Assembly: GCA_021784255.1 (NCBI GenBank)
Contig: JAJXSZ010000079.1
Span: 1-10,565 of the forward strand
Source: Pseudomonadota bacterium
GTDB taxonomy: Bacteria > Pseudomonadota > Alphaproteobacteria > Acetobacterales > Acetobacteraceae
Reading direction: 5' to 3'
Length of the DNA: 10,565 nucleotides
Position 1 is the first letter of the stretch. The number at the start of each line of letters is the position of its first letter. Of this stretch, positions 1 to 5,604 are shown piece by piece. Position numbers and translations under genes: made by a program. The notes under the pieces are model-generated. The model was not told where the DNA came from and searched no databases. It was given only the letters and a program-made list of their open reading frames with translations.

Positions 1-678
1 GTTGCGTGCCCGGAAGGCCCCGGCCCCTTCCCTGGCGTGGTGCTGATCCACCACCTCCCCGGCTGGAGCGAGCTTTACATCGAAAGCACGCGCCGCTTCG
101 CTCATCACGGCTACATGGCGATCTGCGCCAATCTCTATGAGCGCGAGGGCGGCGCGGACGCCAACCCCGACGACGTGGCCGCCAAGGTGCGCGCCAGCGG
201 CGGCATCGCGGACTCCCAGATGGTCGGCGACACGGCCGCGGCCGTCGCCTGGATGCGGGCGCAGCAACAGCACAACGGCAAGGTCGGCGTCTTCGGCTCC
301 TGCTCCGGCGGACGCCACGCCTTCCTCTATGCCTGCACCCGCAACGACGTGGATGCCTGCGCCGAGCTGTGGGGCGGCCGCGTGGTGATGGGCCGCGACG
401 AGCTCAACGCCAGGACCCCGGTGGCACCGATCGACCTGACGAAGGATCTCTGCTGCCCGCTGCTCGGGATTTTCGGCAACGAGGATCGGGCACCGAGCCC
501 CGAGCAGGTCGACCGGCACGAGGCCGAGCTGAAGCGGCTCGGCAAGACCTATGAGTTTCACCGCTACGACGGCGCCGGCCACGGTTTCTTCTATTGGCAC
601 CGGCCGATGTACCGCGCGGAACAGGCGATGGACGGCTGGGCCAGGACCTTCGCCTTCTTCGGCCGGCATCTGGCATAG
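1..678 (+). CDS. Dienelactone hydrolase family protein (5' end missing)
   Basis: This is an alpha/beta-hydrolase of the dienelactone hydrolase (DLH) family, presumably cytoplasmic, hydrolysing a lactone or ester; the substrate cannot be read from sequence. The frame is open from base 1 (first residues VACPEGPGPFPG), so the true start lies outside the window; the GTG at 37 is only an internal start-like codon. The DLH catalytic triad is visible: the nucleophile Cys in GSCSGG (codon 301-303), Asp in GNED (484-486) and His in GAGHGFF (580-582). A Cys rather than Ser nucleophile is typical of DLH. The strand following the start (VVLIHHLPGW) fits the first core beta-strand and oxyanion region, so only a short N-terminal piece should be missing. 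The stop is 10 bases before the DUF6295-type gene, which suggests one transcript. The family assignment is firm and the substrate unknown. Confidence 0.88.
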   Translation, partial: VACPEGPGPFPGVVLIHHLPGWSELYIESTRRFAHHGYMAICANLYEREGGADANPDDVAAKVRASGGIADSQMVGDTAAAVAWMRAQQQHNGKVGVFGSCSGGRHAFLYACTRNDVDACAELWGGRVVMGRDELNARTPVAPIDLTKDLCCPLLGIFGNEDRAPSPEQVDRHEAELKRLGKTYEFHRYDGAGHGFFYWHRPMYRAEQAMDGWARTFAFFGRHLA

Positions 679-688
679 GAGAGGAATC

Positions 689-985
689 ATGTGCACCTCG
701 ATCATCGAAATCGTCGGCGCCGAGGGCATGGCCAAGCGTGGCGATGCCTGGTTCGAGCTCACCACCGCGGTCGTCGCCTACGATCACGCGCGGCATGCGC
801 CGTTCGGCGACGTGATCACGCTCGACTTCGTCAACGCGGCGCTCGACCCCGGGGCGCGAGCCGGCATCGAACTGACACTGGCGAGCGCGCGGGAACTCCG
901 CGCGGCACTCGACCGTGCCATCGCGGCCGCCGAGGTCGAGGAAGCGGAGGTGCGCGGCAAGCACACCCTGCCCCGCGCCGCCTGA
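689..985 (+). CDS. DUF6295-type small protein
   Basis: This is a 98-residue protein of unknown function. From memory it matches the DUF6295 family: an N-terminal MCTxI, a WFxLTxAxVxYDHxxHAP stretch near residues 22-38, a xLDFxNxALxPxAR stretch near 44-56, then ELTxxSAxxLxxAL and a charged alanine-rich tail. I see no signal peptide, membrane segment or metal-binding cluster, so it is probably a small cytoplasmic alpha/beta protein. The ATG at 689 was chosen because AGGAGAGG (677-684) lies just upstream and because family members begin with MCT. The open frame extends upstream, but inside the preceding hydrolase gene. The gene starts 10 bases after the hydrolase stop, so the two are probably translated from one message and may act together. 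Biochemical function is not known to me. Confidence 0.8.
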   Translation: MCTSIIEIVGAEGMAKRGDAWFELTTAVVAYDHARHAPFGDVITLDFVNAALDPGARAGIELTLASARELRAALDRAIAAAEVEEAEVRGKHTLPRAA

Positions 986-995
986 CCCCGCCTTC

Positions 996-1013
996 GCGCG
1001 GCGCAAGCCGCGC
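996..1013 (+). terminator. Candidate hairpin terminator after the DUF6295-type gene
   Basis: GCGCGGC (996-1002) and GCCGCGC (1007-1013) form a perfect 7-base-pair stem closing a GCAA tetraloop (GNRA type), beginning 11 bases after the stop codon. No T-tract follows, so intrinsic termination is uncertain. In such a GC-rich genome it may instead be an mRNA-stabilising hairpin or chance. Confidence 0.35.
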
Positions 1014-1288
1014 GGCAACGCTCATCGTCCACGCGCACCCCGACTCGCCCGATCTCCGCGCCGCGGTCGCCGCGTGCCAATGCCTGCCGGTTCTGGATTC
1101 GATGTTGATTCGAGAATATCGCGCAGACGACATATTCACGTCCGCCGATCGGCTCGCCGCGCGCCACCACGCCATGCTCACCCGGACGCCGGAGGGCGGC
1201 GGCAGGCTCGCGCAGTGTCCGCGCCGCACGGATTGGCTCGCCCGCGTCGGCGCCGGCCCGAGCTTGCAGGCCACGGTGCCGGCGCGGC
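1014..1288. other. Non-coding stretch between convergent genes
   Basis: This stretch separates the + strand DLH/DUF6295 pair from the 3' end of thiE on -. Open frames cross it on both strands, but none has a plausible ribosome binding site or recognisable protein. A patch at about 1091-1140 is visibly richer in A and T than its surroundings. It holds GATTCGA twice, 11 bases apart (1096-1102 and 1107-1113), and the inverted repeat ATTC-GA-GAAT (1108-1117). A + frame starting at ATG 1102 begins MLIREYRADD, which looks like the start of a GNAT acetyltransferase, but nothing GNAT-like follows. It could be a decayed gene remnant or a regulatory region; I cannot decide. Confidence 0.4.
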
Positions 1289-1951
1289 TCACGCCCGCCG
1301 GACGCCAGGAGGCATCCTGGCAGCGCGCCACGCCGTCATCAGGGCCGCGATCTCCCGCGCCGCCGTCTCGGGCGACGGCGTGCCGCAGATCGCCGAGACC
1401 ACCGCCAGCCCCTGCGCGCCGCTCGCCAGCACCGCGCTCACGTGCTCGGCCCTGAGGCCACCGATGGCCACCGCCGGCACGGGGCAGAGTGCCACCAGGC
1501 GCGCGAGCCCGGCGATTCCGGTCGGCGGCATATGGCCGGGCTTGGTCGACGTCGCGAAGACCGGTCCGATGCCGACGTAGTCCACCACGGCGGGGTCGAC
1601 GCGCCGTGCCGCCGCCTCGGTCTCGACGGAAAGCCCGAGGATCGCGTCGGCCCCCAGCCGGGCGCGTGCCTCGCTGGCCGGCATGTCTTCCTGCCCGACA
1701 TGCAGCCCGGCGCCGAGCGCCAGCGCCGCCTCGGGGTCGTCGTTGACGATCAGCACCGCCTGGCTGCCCGCCAGCGCCGCCTTGAGTTCCTGCCCTGCCC
1801 TGATCAGGCCGGCAGTTCCCATGCGCTTGCCGCGCAGCTGCACCATGCTCGCCCCGCCGGCGACCGCCGCGCGCGCCGTCTCGGCCATGTTTCGCGGCCG
1901 ACACATATCCTCGTCGAGCACCAGGTAGAGCGAGAGATCGAAGCGCTTCAA
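1289..1951 (-). CDS. thiE: Thiamine-phosphate synthase ThiE
   Basis: ThiE joins HMP pyrophosphate and hydroxyethylthiazole phosphate into thiamine monophosphate, releasing pyrophosphate; it is a cytoplasmic TIM barrel. The 220 residues match the usual length. Family motifs appear in order: VQLRGK (37-42), VNDD (69-72), GLHVGQED (82-89, with the acidic residues expected to bind Mg), GIGPVFATSTK (127-137), the phosphate loop AIGG (162-165) and VVSAI (184-188). I chose the TTG at 1951-1949 because it puts the protein at MKRFDLSLYLVLDE, right at the first barrel strand. It also overlaps the thiM stop as TTGA, a normal coupling arrangement. The frame upstream has no family resemblance, and the next ATG (in EDMC) would cut into the first strand. 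It is last in the Nudix-thiM-thiE block. ThiD, needed for HMP-PP, is not in the window. Confidence 0.94.
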   Translation of the reverse strand: MKRFDLSLYLVLDEDMCRPRNMAETARAAVAGGASMVQLRGKRMGTAGLIRAGQELKAALAGSQAVLIVNDDPEAALALGAGLHVGQEDMPASEARARLGADAILGLSVETEAAARRVDPAVVDYVGIGPVFATSTKPGHMPPTGIAGLARLVALCPVPAVAIGGLRAEHVSAVLASGAQGLAVVSAICGTPSPETAAREIAALMTAWRAARMPPGVRRA

Positions 1952-2736
1952 AGCGTCGTGACCCTGTCCGCCAGCACCGCTGCGTCCAGCGTCGACAGGA
2001 CGTCGAGGAAACGGACCGCAAACGAACCGGGCCCGGCCGCGCCGCGACCGGCCTCGCTGCCCGCGGCCGCGAACATCGCCAGCGCCGCGACGGTCGCATC
2101 GAAGACCTCGCCCGGCGCCACCGCGGCGAAGCCACCGCACAGCGCGCTGAGCGCGCAGCCCAGCGCCGTCACCTTCGGCATCAGGGGCGAGCCGCCATCG
2201 ATGCGGGCGGCCCGTTGCCCGTCCGTGACGAAATCCACCTCTCCGGTCACCGCGATCACCGCCCGGTGCGCCACCGCGAGCTGCCGCGCGGCGGCTTCCG
2301 CGCGCTCCACCGGGTCGCCGCTGTCCACCCCCTGGCCCGCGCTCGCCGCGCCCGCCAGCGCCAGGATCTCGGAGGCGTTGCCACGCACGACGCTCGGCCG
2401 CAGCGCCATCAGCTCGGCGACCGTACGCCGGCGAAACCCGGTCGCAAAATGCGCCACCGGATCGAGCACCCAGGGCTTACCCGCCGCCGTGGCCGCGGCC
2501 GCCGCGCGCTTCATGCCGACAATCCACGGCGTCGAAAGCGTGCCGATGTTGACCACGACCGCGCGCGCGAGGCTCGCGAACTCGCCCGCCTCCTCCTCGG
2601 CATGGACCATCGCCGGCGAGGCGCCGGCGGCGAGCATGACGTTGGCCGTGATGTTCATGGCGACGTGGTTGGTGATGATCTGCACGAGGGGCGATTGCGC
2701 ACGCAACCGCGCGAGCAGTTCGGAGTGTGAGGTCAT
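1948..2736 (-). CDS. thiM: Hydroxyethylthiazole kinase ThiM
   Basis: ThiM phosphorylates 4-methyl-5-(2-hydroxyethyl)thiazole with ATP, a salvage step feeding ThiE; it is a cytoplasmic ribokinase-like enzyme. The 262 residues fit the family. Visible motifs are NITANVMLAAGASPAMVHAE (28-47), VVNIGTL (61-67), VLDPVAHFAT (90-99), VVRGNASEILALAG (116-129), VTGEVDFVTDG (163-173) and the anion-hole region ALGCALSA (191-198) with conserved Cys194. Two spots differ from E. coli ThiM: VGA after LDPVA is HFA here, and the usual GTGC is ALGC. ATG 2736 was preferred over ATG 2742, six bases upstream, because AGGA (2749-2746) sits 9 bases before it but only 3 before the other. The frame stays open upstream through the Nudix gene, but that part has no ThiM character. 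The stop overlaps the thiE start. Confidence 0.94.
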   Translation of the reverse strand: MTSHSELLARLRAQSPLVQIITNHVAMNITANVMLAAGASPAMVHAEEEAGEFASLARAVVVNIGTLSTPWIVGMKRAAAAATAAGKPWVLDPVAHFATGFRRRTVAELMALRPSVVRGNASEILALAGAASAGQGVDSGDPVERAEAAARQLAVAHRAVIAVTGEVDFVTDGQRAARIDGGSPLMPKVTALGCALSALCGGFAAVAPGEVFDATVAALAMFAAAGSEAGRGAAGPGSFAVRFLDVLSTLDAAVLADRVTTL

Positions 2737-2813
2737 GCTCATCCATCCTGTTGACGATGTTGCCGCCGGCCCAGGCGGCCAAGCCCCGCCAGAGCCATCC
2801 GGCGTTGCAGCCT

Positions 2814-3590
2814 TTATGTCCCGACGACACCGAGCCGCTCGAACAGCCCGATCAGCACCAGGTTGACGTTGAACTTGAAGTCGTCCGTGGCCCGCACCGT
2901 GTTCGCCACCCGCTCGATCGGCCAGAGCTCGAACCCTGCGACCTCCCCATCCATGGGCCGCGGTTCGAAACTCTCCGGCAGCTCGATGTCGAAGCAATGC
3001 AGGTGGTCGCGGCGCAAGCCCTCTGCCCGCTCCATCACGTACCGCACGGGCTCCACCGCGACCGCGGCGCGCAGCAGCCGCTCGGGCAGCCCTGCCTCCT
3101 CCTGCGCCTCCTTCACCAGGCAATCCCAGACGCCGAGGCCGGCCGGGACGCCTCCGGCCACCAGGTGGTCCAGCTTGCCGGGATCGAGCGCCTTGTCCGC
3201 CGCCCGCCTCGCCACCCAGAGGTGGAGCCCGTCCGCCCGCCGGACCAGCGCGTTGAGGTGCACCCCCTCGGCAAGCAGGCCCAGCGCTGGCAACACGCCC
3301 CGGTCGACCTGCCCGAGCACCGGCCCGCCGACCTCCGTCCGCACGTCGAATGCCTCGCCGCGCCAGCGCGCCAGCCTGGCCTCGACCAGCGCCCGCCCCG
3401 CCGCCGCGATGTCCGCGACGGTCAGCCGATCCGCGGCCAGCACCGCGCCCGGCAGCGCGGCGGCCAGCGCCCGCGCGATCCTGGGCCGCACCCAGCCCAC
3501 CGGCTCGGCATGCAGCCATAGCTCGTGGTGGTCCCCCGGCAGGGCGATGTTGTTGCAGGCCCGGATGTGGCGCGTGAAACCTTGGTCCAT
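2814..3590 (-). CDS. Nudix hydrolase with DUF4743-type N-terminal domain (Tnr3/NUDT20-24-like)
   Basis: This 258-residue protein has two parts. Residues 1 to about 105 resemble the DUF4743 domain (RHIRACNN, then WLHAEPVGWV). From about 108 comes a Nudix fold (LNALVRRADGLHLWVARRA, LDHLVAGG). The Nudix box spans 146-168: Gly146, then KEAQEEAGL (160-168) with acidic Glu161, Glu164 and Glu165. The first Glu of the classic box is Leu152 and the usual Arg is Lys160. As I recall them, plant NUDT20/24 proteins share this layout, including a non-Glu residue there. Plant and yeast members of this group (including the Nudix half of fission-yeast Tnr3) are reported to convert oxidised (oxo/oxy) thiamine diphosphates to monophosphates. 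Position as first gene, 77 bases before thiM, fits that role, but substrate is inferred. The start ATG 3590 follows GGGTAGG. Confidence 0.85.
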   Translation of the reverse strand: MDQGFTRHIRACNNIALPGDHHELWLHAEPVGWVRPRIARALAAALPGAVLAADRLTVADIAAAGRALVEARLARWRGEAFDVRTEVGGPVLGQVDRGVLPALGLLAEGVHLNALVRRADGLHLWVARRAADKALDPGKLDHLVAGGVPAGLGVWDCLVKEAQEEAGLPERLLRAAVAVEPVRYVMERAEGLRRDHLHCFDIELPESFEPRPMDGEVAGFELWPIERVANTVRATDDFKFNVNLVLIGLFERLGVVGT

Positions 3591-3635
3591 ACAACGAACC
3601 TACCCAACCACGCCCGCGGATGCCATGTGAGGGTG
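3591..3635. promoter_or_regulatory. Short divergent intergenic region (Nudix gene / Atm1-type gene)
   Basis: Only 45 bases separate the two divergent starts, so the promoters must overlap each other or lie inside the neighbouring genes. On the - strand GGGTAGG lies just upstream of the Nudix ATG. On + the sequence GTGAGGGTG abuts the transporter ATG. I recognise no -35/-10 pair, operator or riboswitch here; the region is inferred to be regulatory from gene orientation alone. Confidence 0.35.
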
Positions 3636-5447
3636 ATGCGCAGCCTCGCCGCCACGGCCCCACCGCTTGTCGTCCCCGGCCGCTCCGGCCTTGCCACCCT
3701 GCGTTCCCTGCTCCCCTATCTCTGGCCCAGGGGCGAGCCGGCGGCCAAGGCCAGGGTGCTGATCGCCTTTGCCTTTCTCGTCGCGGGCAAGGTCGCTTCG
3801 GTCTACGTGCCCATCGTCTACGCACGCGCCGTCGACGCCCTGGCGCCGAAGACCGGCCAGGCCATCCTGCCCATCGCCATCATCGTCGCCTATGGCCTGC
3901 TGCGGGTCGCCGCCACCGGCTTCGGCGAACTGCGCGATGCGGTCTTCGCCGCGGTGCAGCAGCGCGCGGTCCGCCGCGTGGCGCTGCGCACCTTCCGCCA
4001 CCTGCACGGCCTGTCGCTGCGCTTTCACCTCGACCGGCAGACCGGCGGCCTCGCGCGCGCCATCGAGCGCGGCACCCAGGGCATCACCCTGGTCCTGCGG
4101 CTCGCCGTCTTCAACATCATCCCGACCCTGCTCGAGGTCGGGATGGTGACGGCGATCCTCTGGCACCTGTTCGACTGGCGCTTCGCGCTCACCACGCTGG
4201 CCGTCGTCGTGCTCTATCTCGGCTTCACCATCGGCTTTTCGGAACTGCGGGTGCGGGTGCGCCGGCGCATGAACGAGAGCGATTCCGAGGCCCAGACGCG
4301 CGCCGTCGACTCGCTGCTGAACTTCGAAACGGTCAAATATTTCGGCAACGAAAGCCACGAGGCCGCGCGCTTCGACGCCTCGCTCGCCCGCTATGAGCGC
4401 GCCGCGGTCAAGAGCCAGGTGACGCTGAACCTGCTCAATCTCGGCCAGGCGCTCATCATCTCGCTCGGCCTGGCCGCGGTGATGCTGCTTGCCGCGAACG
4501 GCGTGCGCGGCGGCGCCATGACGGTCGGCAAGTTCGTGCTGGTGAACACGTACCTGATGCAGCTCTACCAGCCGCTCAACTTCCTCGGCTTCGTCTACCG
4601 CGAGATCAAGCAGGGCCTCGTGGACATGGAGCAGATGTTCTCCCTGATGGCGGTGCCCACGGACGTCGCCGACAAGCCGGACGCCATCGAGTTGCACCGG
4701 CCCAAGGGCGCGATCGCCTTCGAGGATGTCCGTTTCGGCTACCGGCCGGACCACCCGATCCTGCGCGGCGTCTCCTTCAGCGTCCCGCCGGGGCGCAGTC
4801 TCGCCATCGTCGGACCGACCGGCGCCGGCAAATCCACCATGGCGCGGCTGCTGTTCCGCTTCTACGACGTCACCAGCGGGCGCATCACCTTCGATGGCCA
4901 CGATCTGCGCGACATCGCGCAGACGAGCCTGCGCGCCGCCATCGCCGTCGTGCCGCAGGACACGGTGCTGTTCAACGACACGATCCGCTACAACATCGCC
5001 TACGGTCGCCCCGGAGCCAGTGACGACGAGGTCGAGCACGCCGCGCGTCTCGCGCAGGTGCATGGTTTCGTGCTGAGCCTGCCCGATGGCTATGCGACGC
5101 GCGTGGGGGAGCGCGGGCTGAAGCTCTCCGGCGGCGAGAAGCAACGCGTGGCCATCGCGCGGGCCATGCTGAAGAACCCGACCCTGCTCATCCTCGACGA
5201 GGCGACCAGCGCACTCGACACCCGCACCGAGGCGGAGATCCAGTCCGCGCTGCGCGCCATCGCCCGCGATCGCACCACCATCACCATCGCCCATCGCCTC
5301 TCCACCATCACCGACGCCGATGAAATCGTCGTCCTCGAGGCCGGGCGCGTTGCCGAGCGCGGCTCGCACGCGCAACTGCTCGGCCAGTCCGGGCTCTACG
5401 CGCGCATGTGGGCGCTGCAGGCGGAGGATGCCGCGCTGCAGGGCTGA
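3636..5447 (+). CDS. Atm1/ABCB7-type ABC exporter, fused permease and ATPase
   Basis: This 603-residue inner-membrane half-transporter should work as a homodimer. The Atm1/ABCB7/HMT1 family exports glutathione-linked compounds and is tied to Fe-S/heavy-metal homeostasis; in bacteria a detoxification role for glutathione conjugates is proposed. The membrane domain (about 25-335) has hydrophobic segments near 41-60, 80-98, 155-175, 180-200, 262-288 and 298-320. It carries the family hallmarks LNFETVKYFGNE (228-239) and LYQPLNFLGFVYREIKQG (310-327). The ATPase domain has Walker A GPTGAGKST (393-401), Q-loop Gln441, signature LSGGE (498-502), Walker B LLILDE (517-522) and H-loop His553, all intact. 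ATG 3636 was chosen because upstream extension would enter the Nudix gene and family members start shortly before xxLLPYLWP. Its ribosome site (GAGGG) is unusually close, so GTG 3627 is possible. Confidence 0.93.
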   Translation: MRSLAATAPPLVVPGRSGLATLRSLLPYLWPRGEPAAKARVLIAFAFLVAGKVASVYVPIVYARAVDALAPKTGQAILPIAIIVAYGLLRVAATGFGELRDAVFAAVQQRAVRRVALRTFRHLHGLSLRFHLDRQTGGLARAIERGTQGITLVLRLAVFNIIPTLLEVGMVTAILWHLFDWRFALTTLAVVVLYLGFTIGFSELRVRVRRRMNESDSEAQTRAVDSLLNFETVKYFGNESHEAARFDASLARYERAAVKSQVTLNLLNLGQALIISLGLAAVMLLAANGVRGGAMTVGKFVLVNTYLMQLYQPLNFLGFVYREIKQGLVDMEQMFSLMAVPTDVADKPDAIELHRPKGAIAFEDVRFGYRPDHPILRGVSFSVPPGRSLAIVGPTGAGKSTMARLLFRFYDVTSGRITFDGHDLRDIAQTSLRAAIAVVPQDTVLFNDTIRYNIAYGRPGASDDEVEHAARLAQVHGFVLSLPDGYATRVGERGLKLSGGEKQRVAIARAMLKNPTLLILDEATSALDTRTEAEIQSALRAIARDRTTITIAHRLSTITDADEIVVLEAGRVAERGSHAQLLGQSGLYARMWALQAEDAALQG

Positions 5448-5499
5448 ACCCGGCCCGCGCGCCGGGTCGGCAGGGCGGTCCTGGGCTTCGCCGGCCCGG
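5448..5499 (+). terminator. Candidate terminator hairpins after the ABC exporter
   Basis: Immediately after the stop, ACCCGGC (5448-5454) pairs perfectly with GCCGGGT (5461-5467) around a 6-base loop. A second, weaker stem (CTGGGC 5481-5486 with GCCCGG 5494-5499, including one G-T pair) follows. No clear T-tract is present, so efficiency is uncertain; position makes termination before the bchJ promoter plausible. Confidence 0.45.
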
Positions 5500-5535
5500 C
5501 CACGCCGCGGCGAGTGACGTCGGCCACACTCCGAA

Positions 5536-5549
5536 TTGATTCAGATCAA
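5536..5549 (+). promoter_or_regulatory. FNR/FixK-type operator upstream of bchJ-like gene
   Basis: TTGATTCAGATCAA is a perfect TTGAT-N4-ATCAA palindrome, the consensus of FNR, FnrL and FixK regulators, which sense oxygen directly or indirectly. It sits in the gap between the exporter and the bchJ-like gene, centred at 5542.5. Class II activation places the site about 41.5 bases before the transcription start, predicting a start near 5584 and a leader of about 21 bases to GTG 5605. The binding protein is inferred; none is encoded in the window. Confidence 0.75.
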
Positions 5550-5570
5550 GGCGCCATCATCCCAAACTCG

Positions 5571-5576
5571 CATTTT
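5571..5576 (+). promoter_or_regulatory. Possible -10 element for the bchJ-like gene
   Basis: CATTTT lies where a -10 box would fall if the FNR/FixK-type site acts at -41.5. It matches TATAAT at only three of six positions, so support comes from spacing rather than from sequence. No separate -35 is seen, as expected for an activator-dependent promoter. Confidence 0.3.
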
Positions 5577-5590
5577 CGGCGGCTAGATGA

Positions 5591-5598
5591 GGGAGGAG
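5591..5598 (+). promoter_or_regulatory. Strong ribosome binding site that sets the bchJ start
   Basis: GGGAGGAG ends six bases before GTG 5605, an ideal Shine-Dalgarno distance. The in-frame ATG at 5587 is preceded by CGGCGGCTAG, which has no ribosome site, and would place this motif inside the gene. This favours GTG 5605. Confidence 0.65.
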
Positions 5599-5604
5599 TC
5601 GAGG

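Noticed and set aside
1105..1118. A second FNR-like site (TTGAT followed by TCGAGAATA)
   Set aside because: Only the left half-site is present; the right half does not match ATCAA, and neighbouring genes converge on this region.
831..2135. A 434-codon open frame on - across thiE and the non-coding stretch
   Set aside because: It is out of frame with thiE and rich in Arg and Gly with no motif; thiE is fully explained in the neighbouring frame.
2737..2813. A possible TPP riboswitch leader before thiM
   Set aside because: There is no CTGAGA core and no recognisable paired P1-P5 layout on the - strand, and the gap is too short for a full aptamer plus expression platform.
3525..3635. An N-terminal extension of the ABC exporter from 3525
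   Set aside because: It would overlap the 5' end of the divergent Nudix gene, and the extra residues have no resemblance to Atm1-family N-termini.
1948..3825. A thiM frame open far upstream, suggesting a Nudix-ThiM fusion
   Set aside because: The upstream part reads the Nudix gene in a wrong frame and gives Arg/Gly/Ala-rich sequence. The real Nudix protein has its own TAA stop at 2814-2816, and thiM has a good ribosome site and start at 2736.
3600..5375. A 591-codon open frame on - opposite the ABC exporter
   Set aside because: It is the antisense shadow of a GC-rich gene: low-complexity Arg/Ala/Gly/Asp composition, no recognisable motif, and the + frame has every ABC motif intact.
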